Of a stretch of DNA of 63,239 nt, positions 6,916 through 16,922 are shown piece after piece (positions within the stretch are counted from its first letter, which is position 1; each line of letters starts with the position of its first letter). Origin of the DNA: Candidatus Promineofilum glycogenicum (GTDB taxonomy: Bacteria; Chloroflexota; Anaerolineae; Promineifilales; Promineifilaceae). The translations under genes were made by a program, and so were the position numbers. The DNA is taken from positions 1 through 63,239 of the forward strand of contig JADJHJ010000022.1 of NCBI GenBank assembly GCA_016707605.1. Direction: 5' to 3'. The notes under the pieces were generated by a model. The model made no database searches. It saw nothing but the letters and a program-made list of their open reading frames with translations, and was not told where the DNA came from.

Positions 6916-8433
6916 ATGTCGCCCACCGGACAAACCCAGCGCGAAAAACTGAATGGGACCGGCGTCGCCCTGCCGGCGCGTCCGGTCATCTATGAGATCA
7001 ACACCTGGCTCTGGCTGCGCGAGTTGAGCCGGCAGCACGGCCGCCCGGTCACCCTGGCCGACGTGCCCGCCGCGACGTGGGACGCCCTGGCCGAATTCCG
7101 CTTCGATGTGGTGTGGCTGATGGGCGTCTGGCAGCGTAGCCCGGCCGGCGCGGCCATCCTCATCAACGACCCGGCGCGGCGGCAGCGCTTCGATGAGGCC
7201 CTACCCGGCTGGAAAGCCGACGACGTGATCGGCTCGCCCTACGCCGTGCAGTGTTACACTGTCGATCCCGCTCTGGGCGGCGACGCCGGGCTGGCCGCGG
7301 CGCGGGCCGAACTGGCCGAGCGCGGCATCGGCCTGATGCTCGACTTCGCTCCCAACAACGTCGCCCGCGACCATGACTGGGTGACGACCCGGCCGGAGTA
7401 CTTCGTGCGCGGCACGGCCGAAGACCTGGCCGCCGCGCCGGAGGCGTTCTTCGCCGCCGGCGATCAGGTCATCGCCCACGGCCGCGACCCCAACTTCCCG
7501 CCCTGGCCCGACGCCGCCCAACTCAACGCCTTTGACCCGGCCCAGCGCGCCGCGGCCATCGCCACGCTGAGCGACATCGCCGCCCGCTGCGACGCCGTGC
7601 GCTGCGAGACGGCCATGCTCGTCGCCAACGCCATCTTCGCCGGCACCTGGGGCGAACGCGCCGGCACGCCGCCGGAGCAGGAGTACTGGCGCGAGGTGCT
7701 GCCCGCCGTTCGCGCCGCCCAGCCCGACGTGCGCTTCTTCGCCGAGGTCTACTGGGATATGGAGTGGGAGTTGCAGCAGCAGGGCTTCGACTTCTGCTAC
7801 GACAAGCGACTCTACGACCGCCTGGCCTATGAGACGGTCGAGAGCGTGCGCGGCCACCTGATGGCCGACCTGGCCTATCAGGAGCGGCTGGTGCGCTTTC
7901 TGGAGAACCACGACGAACCGCGCGCCGCGGCCGTCTTCCCGGCCAGCCGCGCCCTGGCCGCGGCCCTGGCCGCCTACACGCTGCCCGGGGCCAAGCTGTT
8001 CCACCAAGGGCAGTTCGAGGGGTACACCGCGCGCGTGCCCACGGCCCTCTCGCGCCGGCCCAGCCGGCCGATTGACCGGGCGTTGCAGGCGTTCTACCGC
8101 CGTCTGGCCCTGGCTATCCAGTCGCCGCCGCTGCGCGACGGCCAGTGGCGACTTTGCGCGCTGAATGGCTGGCCGGATAATATCAGCTATAACAACCTGG
8201 TCGCCTGGTGTTGGCAGGCGGGCGACGAGCGCCGGCTGGTCGTCGTCAATCTGTCGTCCCACACGTCACAGGCGCGCGTCCAGTTGCCGTGGCCGGAGCT
8301 GGCCGGGCAGAACTGGGTGCTGGAAGACATCATGGAAGAGCGCCACTACGAACACGGCGGCGACGAGATCCTCAACATGGGCCTCTTCGTCGAGTTGGCC
8401 CCCTGGGGTCGTCACCTGTTTGCCTTTCGCTGA
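6916..8433 (+). CDS. Alpha-amylase (GH13)-family protein with altered nucleophile position
   Basis: A 505-residue cytoplasmic-looking protein; ATG is preceded by GAGGAGTAGGCC. It begins VIYEINTWLWLRELS, typical of a subgroup of GH13-like proteins with Trp-Leu repeats. GH13 motifs are visible: DFAPNNVARDH (motif I), DAVRCETAML (motif II, residues 227-236), FFAEVYW (general acid Glu277) and FLENHDEPR (motif IV, His332 Asp333). In motif II the residue two after Arg is the catalytic aspartate nucleophile in GH13 enzymes; here it is Glu231. That may weaken or change hydrolysis, or make it a transferase or non-enzyme. The C-terminal beta domain (RRLVVVNLSSHTSQARVQLP) is normal. A hairpin with a T run follows. 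Confidence 0.82.
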   Translation: MSPTGQTQREKLNGTGVALPARPVIYEINTWLWLRELSRQHGRPVTLADVPAATWDALAEFRFDVVWLMGVWQRSPAGAAILINDPARRQRFDEALPGWKADDVIGSPYAVQCYTVDPALGGDAGLAAARAELAERGIGLMLDFAPNNVARDHDWVTTRPEYFVRGTAEDLAAAPEAFFAAGDQVIAHGRDPNFPPWPDAAQLNAFDPAQRAAAIATLSDIAARCDAVRCETAMLVANAIFAGTWGERAGTPPEQEYWREVLPAVRAAQPDVRFFAEVYWDMEWELQQQGFDFCYDKRLYDRLAYETVESVRGHLMADLAYQERLVRFLENHDEPRAAAVFPASRALAAALAAYTLPGAKLFHQGQFEGYTARVPTALSRRPSRPIDRALQAFYRRLALAIQSPPLRDGQWRLCALNGWPDNISYNNLVAWCWQAGDERRLVVVNLSSHTSQARVQLPWPELAGQNWVLEDIMEERHYEHGGDEILNMGLFVELAPWGRHLFAFR

Positions 8434-8493
8434 TCGACCGCGCTGGGCATAGCGCCCCCGGCGCAACACGCTCATTACGAATAGAATGTGAAT

Positions 8494-8523
8494 CGCCAGC
8501 CGCCCGCGCGGTCTGGCGTTTTT
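8494..8523 (+). terminator. Intrinsic terminator after the amylase-family gene
   Basis: CGCCAG pairs with CTGGCG. An inner CCGC/GCGG stem extends the hairpin with one bulged base, and five Ts follow. Confidence 0.65.
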
Positions 8524-8617
8524 GTGTCCGGCAGAACCGTCCGGCCCGCCGCCACGGCCCAGTCGCCACGGCGCGCCGGCGTTTGCAGTCCCATTTCCCA
8601 CAGGAGTCACTACGAAC

Positions 8618-9868
8618 ATGACCGAAAACCTGAACCCGTTTGCCATCGCCCAGGCCCAATTAGACAAGGCGGCCGGCATCCTGCAACTCGCTCCCGATAT
8701 GCACGCCTTTCTGCGCGAGCCGATGCGCGAATTTCACTTCAGCATTCCCGTGCGCATGGACGACGGCCACACCCAGACCTTCAAGGCCTTCCGCGTGCAG
8801 TACAACGACGCCCGCGGCCCGGCCAAGGGCGGCATCCGCTTCCACCCCGACGAGACCATCGACACCGTGCGCGCCCTGGCGGCGTGGATGACCTGGAAGA
8901 CGGCCGTGGCCGACGTGCCCCTGGGCGGCGGCAAGGGCGGCGTCATCTGCAACCCGCGCAAGATGTCGGCCGGCGAGCGCGAGCGCCTCAGCCGCGGCTA
9001 CATGCGCGCCGTGGCCCGCTTCGTCGGGCTGCGCCAGGACGTGCCCGCGCCCGACGTGAACACCAACCCGCAGATCATGGCCTGGATGCTCGACGAGTAC
9101 GAGACCATCCACGGCGCGCACGAGCCGGGCGTCATCACCGGCAAGCCGCTGATGCTCGGCGGCTCGGCCGGCCGCGGCCCGGCCACGGCCATGGGCGGCA
9201 TGGTCACCATCCGCGAGGCGGCCAAGGCGCTCGACATGCCGCTGGAAGGGTCCACCTGCGCCATCCAGGGCTACGGCAACGTCGGCAGCTTCGCCCACCG
9301 GCTGGCCCATAACCTGCTGGGCTTGCGCGTCACGGCCGTCAGCGACGAGTTCGGCGGCATCTACTGCGAGGGCGGGCTTGACCCGGAGGTGGTGGCCGGC
9401 CACATGCGCCGCAACGGCAAGGTCGGCGGCTGCCCCGGCAGCGAGACGATCAGCAACCATGACCTGCTAGAGCAGCCGGTAGACATCCTCATCCCGGCGG
9501 CCATCGAGAACCAGTTGACCGCGGCCAACGCCGACCGCATCAAGGCGCGCATCGTGGCCGAACTGGCCAACGGCCCGACGACGCCCGAAGCCGACCAGGT
9601 GTTGACCCAGAACGGCGTCTACATCATCCCCGACTTCCTGTGCAACGCCGGCGGCGTGACCGTCTCCTACTTCGAGATGGTGCAGAACAGCTACGGCTTC
9701 TACTGGACGGAAGACCTGGTGCAGCAGCGGCTGGACGAGAAGATGACCACCGCCTTCCACGCCGTGCACGAGATGGCCACCGAGCGCAACATCGAGACGC
9801 GCATGGCCGCCTACCTGGTCGCCGTCAACCGCGTGGCCGAAGCCGTGCGGGCGCGCGGCTGGGTCTAA
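8618..9868 (+). CDS. gdhA: Glutamate dehydrogenase (Glu/Leu/Phe/Val family)
   Basis: A 416-residue protein starting at ATG 8618 with CAGGAG twelve bases upstream; in-frame codons upstream are not conserved-looking. The N-terminal substrate domain shows FKAFRVQYNDARGPAKGGIRFHP and WKTAVADVPLGGGKGG, which carries the catalytic lysines. APDVNT follows, and the NAD(P)-binding Rossmann motif is GYGNVGSFA near residue 225. LCNAGGVTVSYFE near residue 345 is the usual C-terminal signature. It converts glutamate to 2-oxoglutarate and ammonium in the cytoplasm. The length is normal. It stands alone between the terminator at 8494 and a hairpin repeat. Confidence 0.93.
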   Translation: MTENLNPFAIAQAQLDKAAGILQLAPDMHAFLREPMREFHFSIPVRMDDGHTQTFKAFRVQYNDARGPAKGGIRFHPDETIDTVRALAAWMTWKTAVADVPLGGGKGGVICNPRKMSAGERERLSRGYMRAVARFVGLRQDVPAPDVNTNPQIMAWMLDEYETIHGAHEPGVITGKPLMLGGSAGRGPATAMGGMVTIREAAKALDMPLEGSTCAIQGYGNVGSFAHRLAHNLLGLRVTAVSDEFGGIYCEGGLDPEVVAGHMRRNGKVGGCPGSETISNHDLLEQPVDILIPAAIENQLTAANADRIKARIVAELANGPTTPEADQVLTQNGVYIIPDFLCNAGGVTVSYFEMVQNSYGFYWTEDLVQQRLDEKMTTAFHAVHEMATERNIETRMAAYLVAVNRVAEAVRARGWV

Positions 9869-9878
9869 AGTTAAGAAG

Positions 9879-9977
9879 ACTCACGCAAAGGCGCTAAGAG
9901 GCGAAGGCGCAAAGGAAGACAGAAACGCAAGTTGTTCTTCCTTTGCGCCTTTGCCCCTTGGCGCCTTTGCGTGAGCT
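9879..9977. repeat. Hairpin repeat, CTCACGCAAAGGCGC family, copy 2
   Basis: ACTCACGCAAAGGCGC at the left and GCGCCTTTGCGTGAG at the right, with AGGCGCAAAGGAAG / CTTCCTTTGCGCCT inside. It fills the space between the convergent gdhA and CoA-transferase genes and may double as a bidirectional terminator. Confidence 0.88.
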
Positions 9978-9984
9978 GTTTTTT

Positions 9985-11190
<1,206 letters not shown>

Positions 11191-11219
11191 AAGTGGCTCC
11201 TCAGCGATGCTAAAGTCGT

Positions 11220-12554
11220 TCAACGCAAAATCCACGGCCGCGGCCCCGGCCCATCGTCCACTTGCAGCAGGTCGGCCTGCGGGTCGATGAGCAGGCGGCT
11301 GGGCCGGCCGTTCCAACTGACGTAGACCTCGGCCCGCACGGCCACGTCGCCCGGATACTGCCGGCCGAGAAAGTGAGCAAATTGGACGATCATATCCGGC
11401 TGCCACGCCATCTGCCGCTCCTGCATCAGGGTCAGATAGTCGCGGGGCCAGACCGTCGTCTCGCGTCCCGTGGCCTTGTCGCGCACGAAGAAGGTGGCGT
11501 CGCCCGTCTTCTCGACCACCATCACCCGCCAGGCAAAGCGCCCGCCCTCCTCCGTCCAGTTGACGTCGCCGGGATAGAGCCAGTGGCGCAGCGGCAACAG
11601 GGCTTGCAGGGCAATGAAGCCGATGAGCAGCGCGCCGCGCCAGACGGGCCAGACGCTTGTTGCCGCCAGGCGCGCGGGCGGTTCGGGGGCGGTGGACAGC
11701 GGCGGCAAGCGCCAGTCGAAGAAGACCAGCGTGCACCCGATCATGATCCACGGGAACAGGCCGATGTTGAACAGCAGCGCTGTCAGGCTGTGGAAGATAA
11801 CGACGGCGACGTAGGCGAAAGGCCGCGTGCGCGGCAGACTGAGCCAGATGAAGATGGTCAGATCGAACAGCATCCCGGCCCAACTCATGGCGTAGCCGAC
11901 CCAGGCCTGGTCGAACAGCGGGCCGATGAGCGGCGTCGCCGTGCGCGCGTGCAGCCAGATGCGCAGCGGTTGCGCCTCCAGCAGCCAGTCGCGGTTCAGC
12001 TTGGCCAGCCCGGCGTAGAAGTAGACGATGCCCAGTTGCAGCCGGACGATCCACACCATCCAGGCCGGCACGGTGGCGCGGGGCGTCGCCCAACCCAGGC
12101 GCGTGTCCAGCGAGGCGCGGCCGTTGAGCGGCAGGAAGAGGAGCAACAGGCTGAGGACGGAGATGAAGTAGTAGTGGTTGAGGTACGTCGTCTTGTCCAG
12201 CAACTCGACGTAGGTGAAGAGCAGCCAGAACGCGCCCAGGCTGAGGCGATAGGCCAGGCCCAGGGCAACGGCCAGCGCCAGGGCAGCCAGGGCGACGAAC
12301 ACCAGCCACAGCCCCCACTCCGGCAAAGGGCGCAGCCAGTCGAAGCCGGCGTAGGTGAAGTGGAACTGGGGCAGGACGTACAGCTCGCCAATCCAGCCCC
12401 TGGCCATGAAGCGCACCGCCCCGGCCAACATCAGCAGGCCGAAGACGACGCGCAGGACGATCAGCGGGCCGATGTCCACCGGGCGCGACAACCAGGCCGC
12501 CGCCAGTTCCAGCCGGTTGCGCCGGGGCGCGGCCGGAGCGTCGCTAATCACCAT
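11220..12554 (-). CDS. HTTM (vitamin K gamma-carboxylase-like) membrane protein
   Basis: A 444-residue protein with about nine membrane helices. It has the HTTM-domain pattern: an N-terminal GPLIVLRVVFGLLMLAGAVRF helix, LDKTTYLNHYYF near residue 150, LQLGIVYFYAGLAKLNRDWL near residue 205, and a C-terminal soluble domain with DYLTLMQERQM and YVSWNGRPSRLLIDP. HTTM proteins are related to the vitamin K-dependent gamma-carboxylase fold, but most bacterial members lack a proven reaction. The start overlaps the imelysin stop by 11 bases, which argues for translational coupling. HTTM genes with imelysin and di-heme oxidoreductase genes recur in bacterial iron-regulated loci (from memory), so a role in iron uptake or lipoprotein modification is inferred. 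Confidence 0.85.
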   Translation of the reverse strand: MVISDAPAAPRRNRLELAAAWLSRPVDIGPLIVLRVVFGLLMLAGAVRFMARGWIGELYVLPQFHFTYAGFDWLRPLPEWGLWLVFVALAALALAVALGLAYRLSLGAFWLLFTYVELLDKTTYLNHYYFISVLSLLLLFLPLNGRASLDTRLGWATPRATVPAWMVWIVRLQLGIVYFYAGLAKLNRDWLLEAQPLRIWLHARTATPLIGPLFDQAWVGYAMSWAGMLFDLTIFIWLSLPRTRPFAYVAVVIFHSLTALLFNIGLFPWIMIGCTLVFFDWRLPPLSTAPEPPARLAATSVWPVWRGALLIGFIALQALLPLRHWLYPGDVNWTEEGGRFAWRVMVVEKTGDATFFVRDKATGRETTVWPRDYLTLMQERQMAWQPDMIVQFAHFLGRQYPGDVAVRAEVYVSWNGRPSRLLIDPQADLLQVDDGPGPRPWILR

Positions 12555-13671
12555 CGCTGTCGTTGAAGGTCATCGTCAGCCCCATCTGGTTGATCATGTC
12601 GACCTTGATGATGGTCATCAGTTCGCGCATGGCCTGATAGGCGGTTTCCACCTGGGCCGGGTGGGTCTGGACGGCCGTCTCCAACGGGCCGTCGATGGCC
12701 CGCAGGGCGGCCAGCGCCGCCGCGAAGCGCGCGTTGACCTCGCGCGATAGCGGCTTGTCGCCATAGGTTGCGCCCAGGAAGTCGAGGTAGTCGTCGAAGC
12801 CCAGCCCGTCGCCGCCGCGATAGGTGGCCTGCAACGCCTCGACGGTGGCGATGATACGTTCCAGCGACGCGCCGCTATAGGGGGCCTCGACCAGGTCGGG
12901 CTGAATCTGGTCGTTATTGCGCTTGCCCAACGGCTGGCCCAGCCGGTCGCCGACGACCTCCTCGGTCACGGCCAGCATGTGGTTGGTCAGCAGATTGATG
13001 GAACTCCAGATGTCGCCGGTGGCTTCGTCGGCGTCGATGAAGATCTGGGTGTAGTTCTCGCCGTCGGCCGACCAGATGGCGATGATCTCTTCTGCGCGAG
13101 GGGGCAGGGCCGCCGCCAGCGCGTTCAACAGTTCGCGCCGCCGCGCCGCGTCCGGGCCGGTGGTGAAGGTGGCCAGAATGGCGGCGTCGCCGCCGGCGGG
13201 GTCGAACAGGAGGTACTCCATGACCCCCAGCCCCACCGAACTGGAGCCGAGGGAGTCTAGGTACTCGGTCGTCAGGGGTTCGTCGCCGGCCAGCATCTCG
13301 TCGTTGACGAACGCGACGCGGGCGGGGCGGGTGTCCATGCGGTTGTGGATCAGGCCGTCGGCCACCCAATCGAAGTTGTAGGGCAGTACGGTCATACGCG
13401 CCAGATTGGCTTGCAGCCACGCCGCCTGCACGGCACCCAGGGTATCCGGTGTCGGGTTGCCGGTGAAGCTCTCGGTCGCGGCCACAAGCTCATTCAGCGC
13501 CGTCAGCAGGGCCTCTTGACCGGGCAGGATCAGTTGCGTGGCCAGGTTTTCCAGCATTGCGCCGCGCTCGAAAGCCGCCGCGGTCGGCGCATCGGCGGCG
13601 CGGTTGGCCCCGCCGCAGGCCATTAGAGACAGCCCCAGCGCCATCACCGCCAGACCACGCGCAACATTCAT
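12544..13671 (-). CDS. Imelysin-family lipoprotein, variant lacking the GxHxxE histidine
   Basis: A 375-residue protein starting at ATG 13671 behind GAGGAGTG. A lipoprotein signal (MALGLSLMACGG) predicts lipidation at the cysteine in LMAC. The body is helical, with conserved imelysin elements: AWLQANLARMTVLPYNFDW, SSVGLGVMEYLLFD and the closing AYQAMRELMTIIKVDMINQMGLTMTF. Imelysins normally carry GxHxxE; here the matching string is GLGVME, so Gly149 replaces the histidine while Glu152 stays. The neighbouring paralogue at 15332 has the intact motif. It may act as a partner of that paralogue. It is cotranscribed with the di-heme oxidoreductase (20-base gap) and HTTM (overlap). Confidence 0.85.
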   Translation of the reverse strand: MNVARGLAVMALGLSLMACGGANRAADAPTAAAFERGAMLENLATQLILPGQEALLTALNELVAATESFTGNPTPDTLGAVQAAWLQANLARMTVLPYNFDWVADGLIHNRMDTRPARVAFVNDEMLAGDEPLTTEYLDSLGSSSVGLGVMEYLLFDPAGGDAAILATFTTGPDAARRRELLNALAAALPPRAEEIIAIWSADGENYTQIFIDADEATGDIWSSINLLTNHMLAVTEEVVGDRLGQPLGKRNNDQIQPDLVEAPYSGASLERIIATVEALQATYRGGDGLGFDDYLDFLGATYGDKPLSREVNARFAAALAALRAIDGPLETAVQTHPAQVETAYQAMRELMTIIKVDMINQMGLTMTFNDSDGD

Positions 13672-13691
13672 AAACACTCCTCGGTTGCCAC

Positions 13692-15143
13692 CTATTGCGA
13701 CTGTAAAAAGCGCACCACGGCCTCGCGTTCCGGCGCGGCCAGCGCGGCGAAGGCATCGCGGGCCGCTTGCGCCTCGCCGCCGTGCCACAGGATAGCTTCG
13801 AGGATAGTGCGCGCGCGCCCGTCGTGCAAGAGCTGCGTGTGGCCGTTGACCGTCGCGATGAGGCCCAGCCCCCACAGCGGCGGCGTGCGCCACTCGCGGC
13901 CATCGGCCGCAAAGTCGGCCCGGCCGTCGGCCAGCCCCTCGCCCATGTCGTGCAGCAGCAGATCGGTGTAGGGGTGGATGACCTGCTGCGACAGGGCGGC
14001 GATAGTCGGGTGTGCGCCCGTTGTCATAGTCGGCGCGTGGCAAGCCGCGCAGCCCACTTCGTGGAACAGCCGCTTGCCGCGCAGCACGGTGGGGTCGTCC
14101 CAGTCGCGCCGGGCGGGAACGGCCAGCGAACTGGCGTAGAGCACCACCTTGTCGAAGTCATCCGGCGCGATCTCCGGCGCGCCGCCGTGGGCGATGGCGG
14201 CGCAGTCAGGAATCGACGGCGTACACGCCTCGGCGGCGAATAGCGGCGTGGTGATGCCCATATCGTCGAGGAACGCGCCGGCCGACTGCTGGGCGATGGT
14301 CGGCTCGTTGGCCTTCCAGCCGAAGCGGCCGAGGGCCGCCTCGCCGCGGGCGGCGTCCCAGACGGTGTTGGCCCGGCCGGAGATGCCGTCGCCGTCGCGG
14401 TCGTCGGGGTCGGCGCGGGCCACGATGTCGGCCGCCGGCACGGCCTCCAGCAGCCCCAGGCCGATGAGTTGGGTGGCCACGCGTGGCGATAGCTGGACGC
14501 CGGCGGCCATGTCGCCGTGGCCGAGTTGGTCAAGGCGGTAGGTTGGCCGGCGCAGGCTGACCGTCTGGCCGTCGGGAAAGGTGAAGATCACTTCCTCATA
14601 CGTGACTAAGACCCGCCCCTCGCTCGTCACTCCCTCCAGGGCGTTTTCCTGGAGTTGGCGGCCATAGGTCGGCTCCGGCAGGGGGCCGCCGTGGGCGTCC
14701 TGGCCGGGCACGCTCAGCCGCAGCAGGAAGCCGGTCGGCGTCTCGCCGTCGAAGGCGGGCGGACGGCCGCGGCCGTCCTTAAAGTGGCAGCCGGCGCAGG
14801 AGCGGGCGTTGAACAGCGGCCCCAGCCCGTCGCGCGCGGTGGTCGAGGCGGGGGCGGTCACCCAGTTCTGGTTGAAGAAGGAGTTGCCGACGAAGAAGAG
14901 CAACCCCTGCTGGCGCGTCAGGCCGGGGACGGGGCGGCTGAAGGCATCGGGCGTCGTGTCAAAGACCGTGGCCGCGCCGCCGGCCAGCTCCTCGCCCGCT
15001 TCCAGGTAGGCGCGGTCGTCCAGGGTGGGGGCGACGACGGCGCTGCCGAGGGGCGGCCGGCAAGCGGCGGCCGACAGCAGCAGCGCCACCGCCACCCATA
15101 GAGCGCCCAACACGGCTCTGCCGGATGTATAACTTACCGTCAT
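13692..15143 (-). CDS. Di-heme oxidoreductase (DUF1111, 'thiol oxidoreductase'), lipoprotein
   Basis: A 483-residue protein if it starts at ATG 15143 (MTVSYTSGRAVLGALW); a longer frame begins at 15197. Lipobox LLLSAAAC. Two c-type heme sites are seen: CAGCHFKDGRGRP near residue 130 and GCAACHAPTMTTG near residue 370. Between them are FGWKANEPTIAQQSAGAFLDDMGIT and RVATQLIGLGLLEAVP, typical of the DUF1111 family. HDGRARTILEAILWHGGEA closes the protein. It is a periplasm-facing electron-transfer enzyme related in layout to di-heme peroxidases. Placed between two imelysins, it is likely part of an iron-oxidising or iron-uptake system; the reaction is unproven. Confidence 0.88.
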   Translation of the reverse strand: MTVSYTSGRAVLGALWVAVALLLSAAACRPPLGSAVVAPTLDDRAYLEAGEELAGGAATVFDTTPDAFSRPVPGLTRQQGLLFFVGNSFFNQNWVTAPASTTARDGLGPLFNARSCAGCHFKDGRGRPPAFDGETPTGFLLRLSVPGQDAHGGPLPEPTYGRQLQENALEGVTSEGRVLVTYEEVIFTFPDGQTVSLRRPTYRLDQLGHGDMAAGVQLSPRVATQLIGLGLLEAVPAADIVARADPDDRDGDGISGRANTVWDAARGEAALGRFGWKANEPTIAQQSAGAFLDDMGITTPLFAAEACTPSIPDCAAIAHGGAPEIAPDDFDKVVLYASSLAVPARRDWDDPTVLRGKRLFHEVGCAACHAPTMTTGAHPTIAALSQQVIHPYTDLLLHDMGEGLADGRADFAADGREWRTPPLWGLGLIATVNGHTQLLHDGRARTILEAILWHGGEAQAARDAFAALAAPEREAVVRFLQSQ

Positions 15144-15237
15144 TCTATAACCGACCTCGGCAATCGCATCTACCCATTGACCGCGGCTGGCACTCATCTC
15201 TTACTTGAAGGCTTGATAGGTTGTTTTAAGTACAGGG

Positions 15238-15302
15238 AGCGCGGAGTCCGCAGCCTCAGATGCGGACAGCAACGACCAGAGGCGCATCTGAGGACGCGCC
15301 CT
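15238..15302. repeat. Repeat with CGGAGTCCGC...CTCAGATGCGG words
   Basis: GCGCGGAGTCCGCAGCCTCAGATGCGG is followed by the inverted GCATCTGAGGACGCGCC. The same words recur inside the glycosyltransferase-like gene at 44505-44545. It sits in the 188-base gap between the imelysin stop and the di-heme gene start, so it would be transcribed within that operon. Confidence 0.7.
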
Positions 15303-15331
15303 CTGCGGTTGATGTCCCTCGTTGCCAACAG

Positions 15332-16552
15332 CTATTCGGGCAGGGCAGTGTTGATCGGCAAACCCAGCGCCGCCGCCGCCTGGGCCAGCGCGTCGCCCTG
15401 GTCTTGCAGGGCGTTGACGGCGGCCAGCACCGCCGGCCGGTGCGCGGCCTCGACGATGGCCCGGTCAAACGGGACGTGAATCTGCCCGACGGCGGCCAGC
15501 GCCGTGTCGGCCAGCGCGCCCACTTGCGCCGCCAGTTCCGCGTCCCGCGCCGCCAGCAGGCTCAGCAGCCCCGGCCCGCTCAGCACTGTGCCGTCAGGCC
15601 GCGCATACTGGCCGCTGAGAACGTTGCTGATGCCCTGGGCGTTGGCGATGATGTCGCGGTGGGTGTTGTCGCTGAAGCAGGAGTGCTCGTCCTCCTGATC
15701 CTGGTTGTCGTAGGCGACGAACATCCGCTCGCCGGCCAACTCCGACTTGCTCAACACGCCGACGCCGGTCAGGATTTGTTGCAGGGCCACGTCCGGCTCC
15801 TGGGCCAGGAAGGCGGCGCGGTAGTTGTCGCCGCCGGGCGCCCACTCGGCCACCATCTGGCCCAGATGGTTTACTAGCAACTCGCCTGCGGCCAGCAAGT
15901 ACTGCCCGCGGCGGCCGGCGTTGGGCGCGGTGGTGTAGTCGGTGAACGAGCGGTTGCCGCGGCCGTCGGCGCTCAGGTCTTGCCCCCACAGCAGAAACTC
16001 GATGGCGTGATAGCCGAGGCTGACGTTCTCTTCCGAACCGGACTGGTTGAGCGATTGCAGCAGGTCGGGCGTGATGGCCGGGTAGTCGGTCGTGTTGTTG
16101 ATGATGCCCGCCTCGGGCGCGCCCTCAACGTAGTCAACGTAGGCCTCATCCAGCGGCCAGGCGTTGATCAGCCCTTCCGGCCCGTCGGCGTCGTCAATCG
16201 GCCCGCCATAGAAGCGGAACGCCTCCGTCTGGCCATACGGCTCGCGCGCCGCCAGCCAGGCCGCCTTGGCCGCCTGATGGGTGGCCTCGTCGGGCGCGGC
16301 GACGAAGGCATCCAGCGCCGCCCGCAAAACCACGGCGGCGTCGTAGGAGTCCTGATAGCCGGCGTAGACCAGTTCGGCGTAGTGGGCGACGACCTCGGCC
16401 TTCAGCTGGGCCATCTCCGGTGTATCGGCCGGCGCGGTCGCGGTGGTGGTGGCTATGGCGACCGGTGGGTCGGCCGGCTCAGCCTGGCCGCCGCAGGCGA
16501 CACTCAGCAGCATGATTAGGTGCGCAGCGATGATGGCGACGAGTCGGTTCAT
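15332..16552 (-). CDS. Imelysin-family (IrpA-like) lipoprotein with intact GxHxxE
   Basis: A 406-residue secreted lipoprotein (MNRLVAIIAAHLIMLLSVACGG, lipid on Cys20). The imelysin motif GYHAIE spans residues 180-185 in SLGYHAIEFLLWGQD; His182 and Glu185 are the likely metal ligands. PYGQTEAFRFYGGPIDD and AWPLDEAYVDYVEG precede it. HSCFSDNTHRDIIANAQGI, a late Cys-His segment, is typical of the IrpA group. Imelysins are iron-regulated surface or periplasmic proteins thought to bind iron. It is the first gene of the reverse-strand cluster, so it marks the promoter region upstream (16553-16922). GGTTAA words there are discussed separately. Confidence 0.9.
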   Translation of the reverse strand: MNRLVAIIAAHLIMLLSVACGGQAEPADPPVAIATTTATAPADTPEMAQLKAEVVAHYAELVYAGYQDSYDAAVVLRAALDAFVAAPDEATHQAAKAAWLAAREPYGQTEAFRFYGGPIDDADGPEGLINAWPLDEAYVDYVEGAPEAGIINNTTDYPAITPDLLQSLNQSGSEENVSLGYHAIEFLLWGQDLSADGRGNRSFTDYTTAPNAGRRGQYLLAAGELLVNHLGQMVAEWAPGGDNYRAAFLAQEPDVALQQILTGVGVLSKSELAGERMFVAYDNQDQEDEHSCFSDNTHRDIIANAQGISNVLSGQYARPDGTVLSGPGLLSLLAARDAELAAQVGALADTALAAVGQIHVPFDRAIVEAAHRPAVLAAVNALQDQGDALAQAAAALGLPINTALPE

Positions 16553-16922
16553 GTTTCACGCCTCCTTATAAATAATAGCCGGCAGAGCCACGCCGGCCCC
16601 GGTTGCGGGGCATCATTATGGCCGACCGGGGCGCGAGAATCTAGTACCCCGGTTAAGCCCTGGGCGACAGGCTGCAACCAGATAGTTGAACAGAGGTTAA
16701 AACCTGCCTTAACCGGCCCTTGTTCGCACGCCTACGGCGCGCTGCCGACTCCCCTACGCTCACCCCACGACCGTGTAAGAGGGGGAACCGAGAATTAGTC
16801 TAATACGTTATAAACAACGAAGGGTTATGATGAAGCTTGCCGCCCGATAAGCGCGGGCTTCATTCCCGGTTGGCAATGTGTGGTCGGTGATTGAGTATTG
16901 GCCATACCCGTTGAGGACGCAC
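16553..16922. other. 370-base divergent intergenic region between imelysin and L,D-transpeptidase genes
   Basis: No gene was recognised. CCTCCTTATAAATAATA just before the imelysin start supplies its ribosome binding site on the complement (GGAGG). GGTTAA occurs at 16651-16656 and again within the inverted pair GGTTAA...TTAACC (16695-16714). The right end carries TTGAGGAC upstream of the GTG start at 16923. No Fur box was seen. Confidence 0.5.

Noticed and set aside
12544..14043. 499-residue imelysin
   Set aside because: The extra N-terminus is a shadow of the di-heme gene; the lipoprotein signal begins at 13671.
16553..16922. Fur or IdeR/DtxR box
   Set aside because: GGTTAA...TTAACC spacing (eight bases between hexamers) and sequence do not match either consensus.
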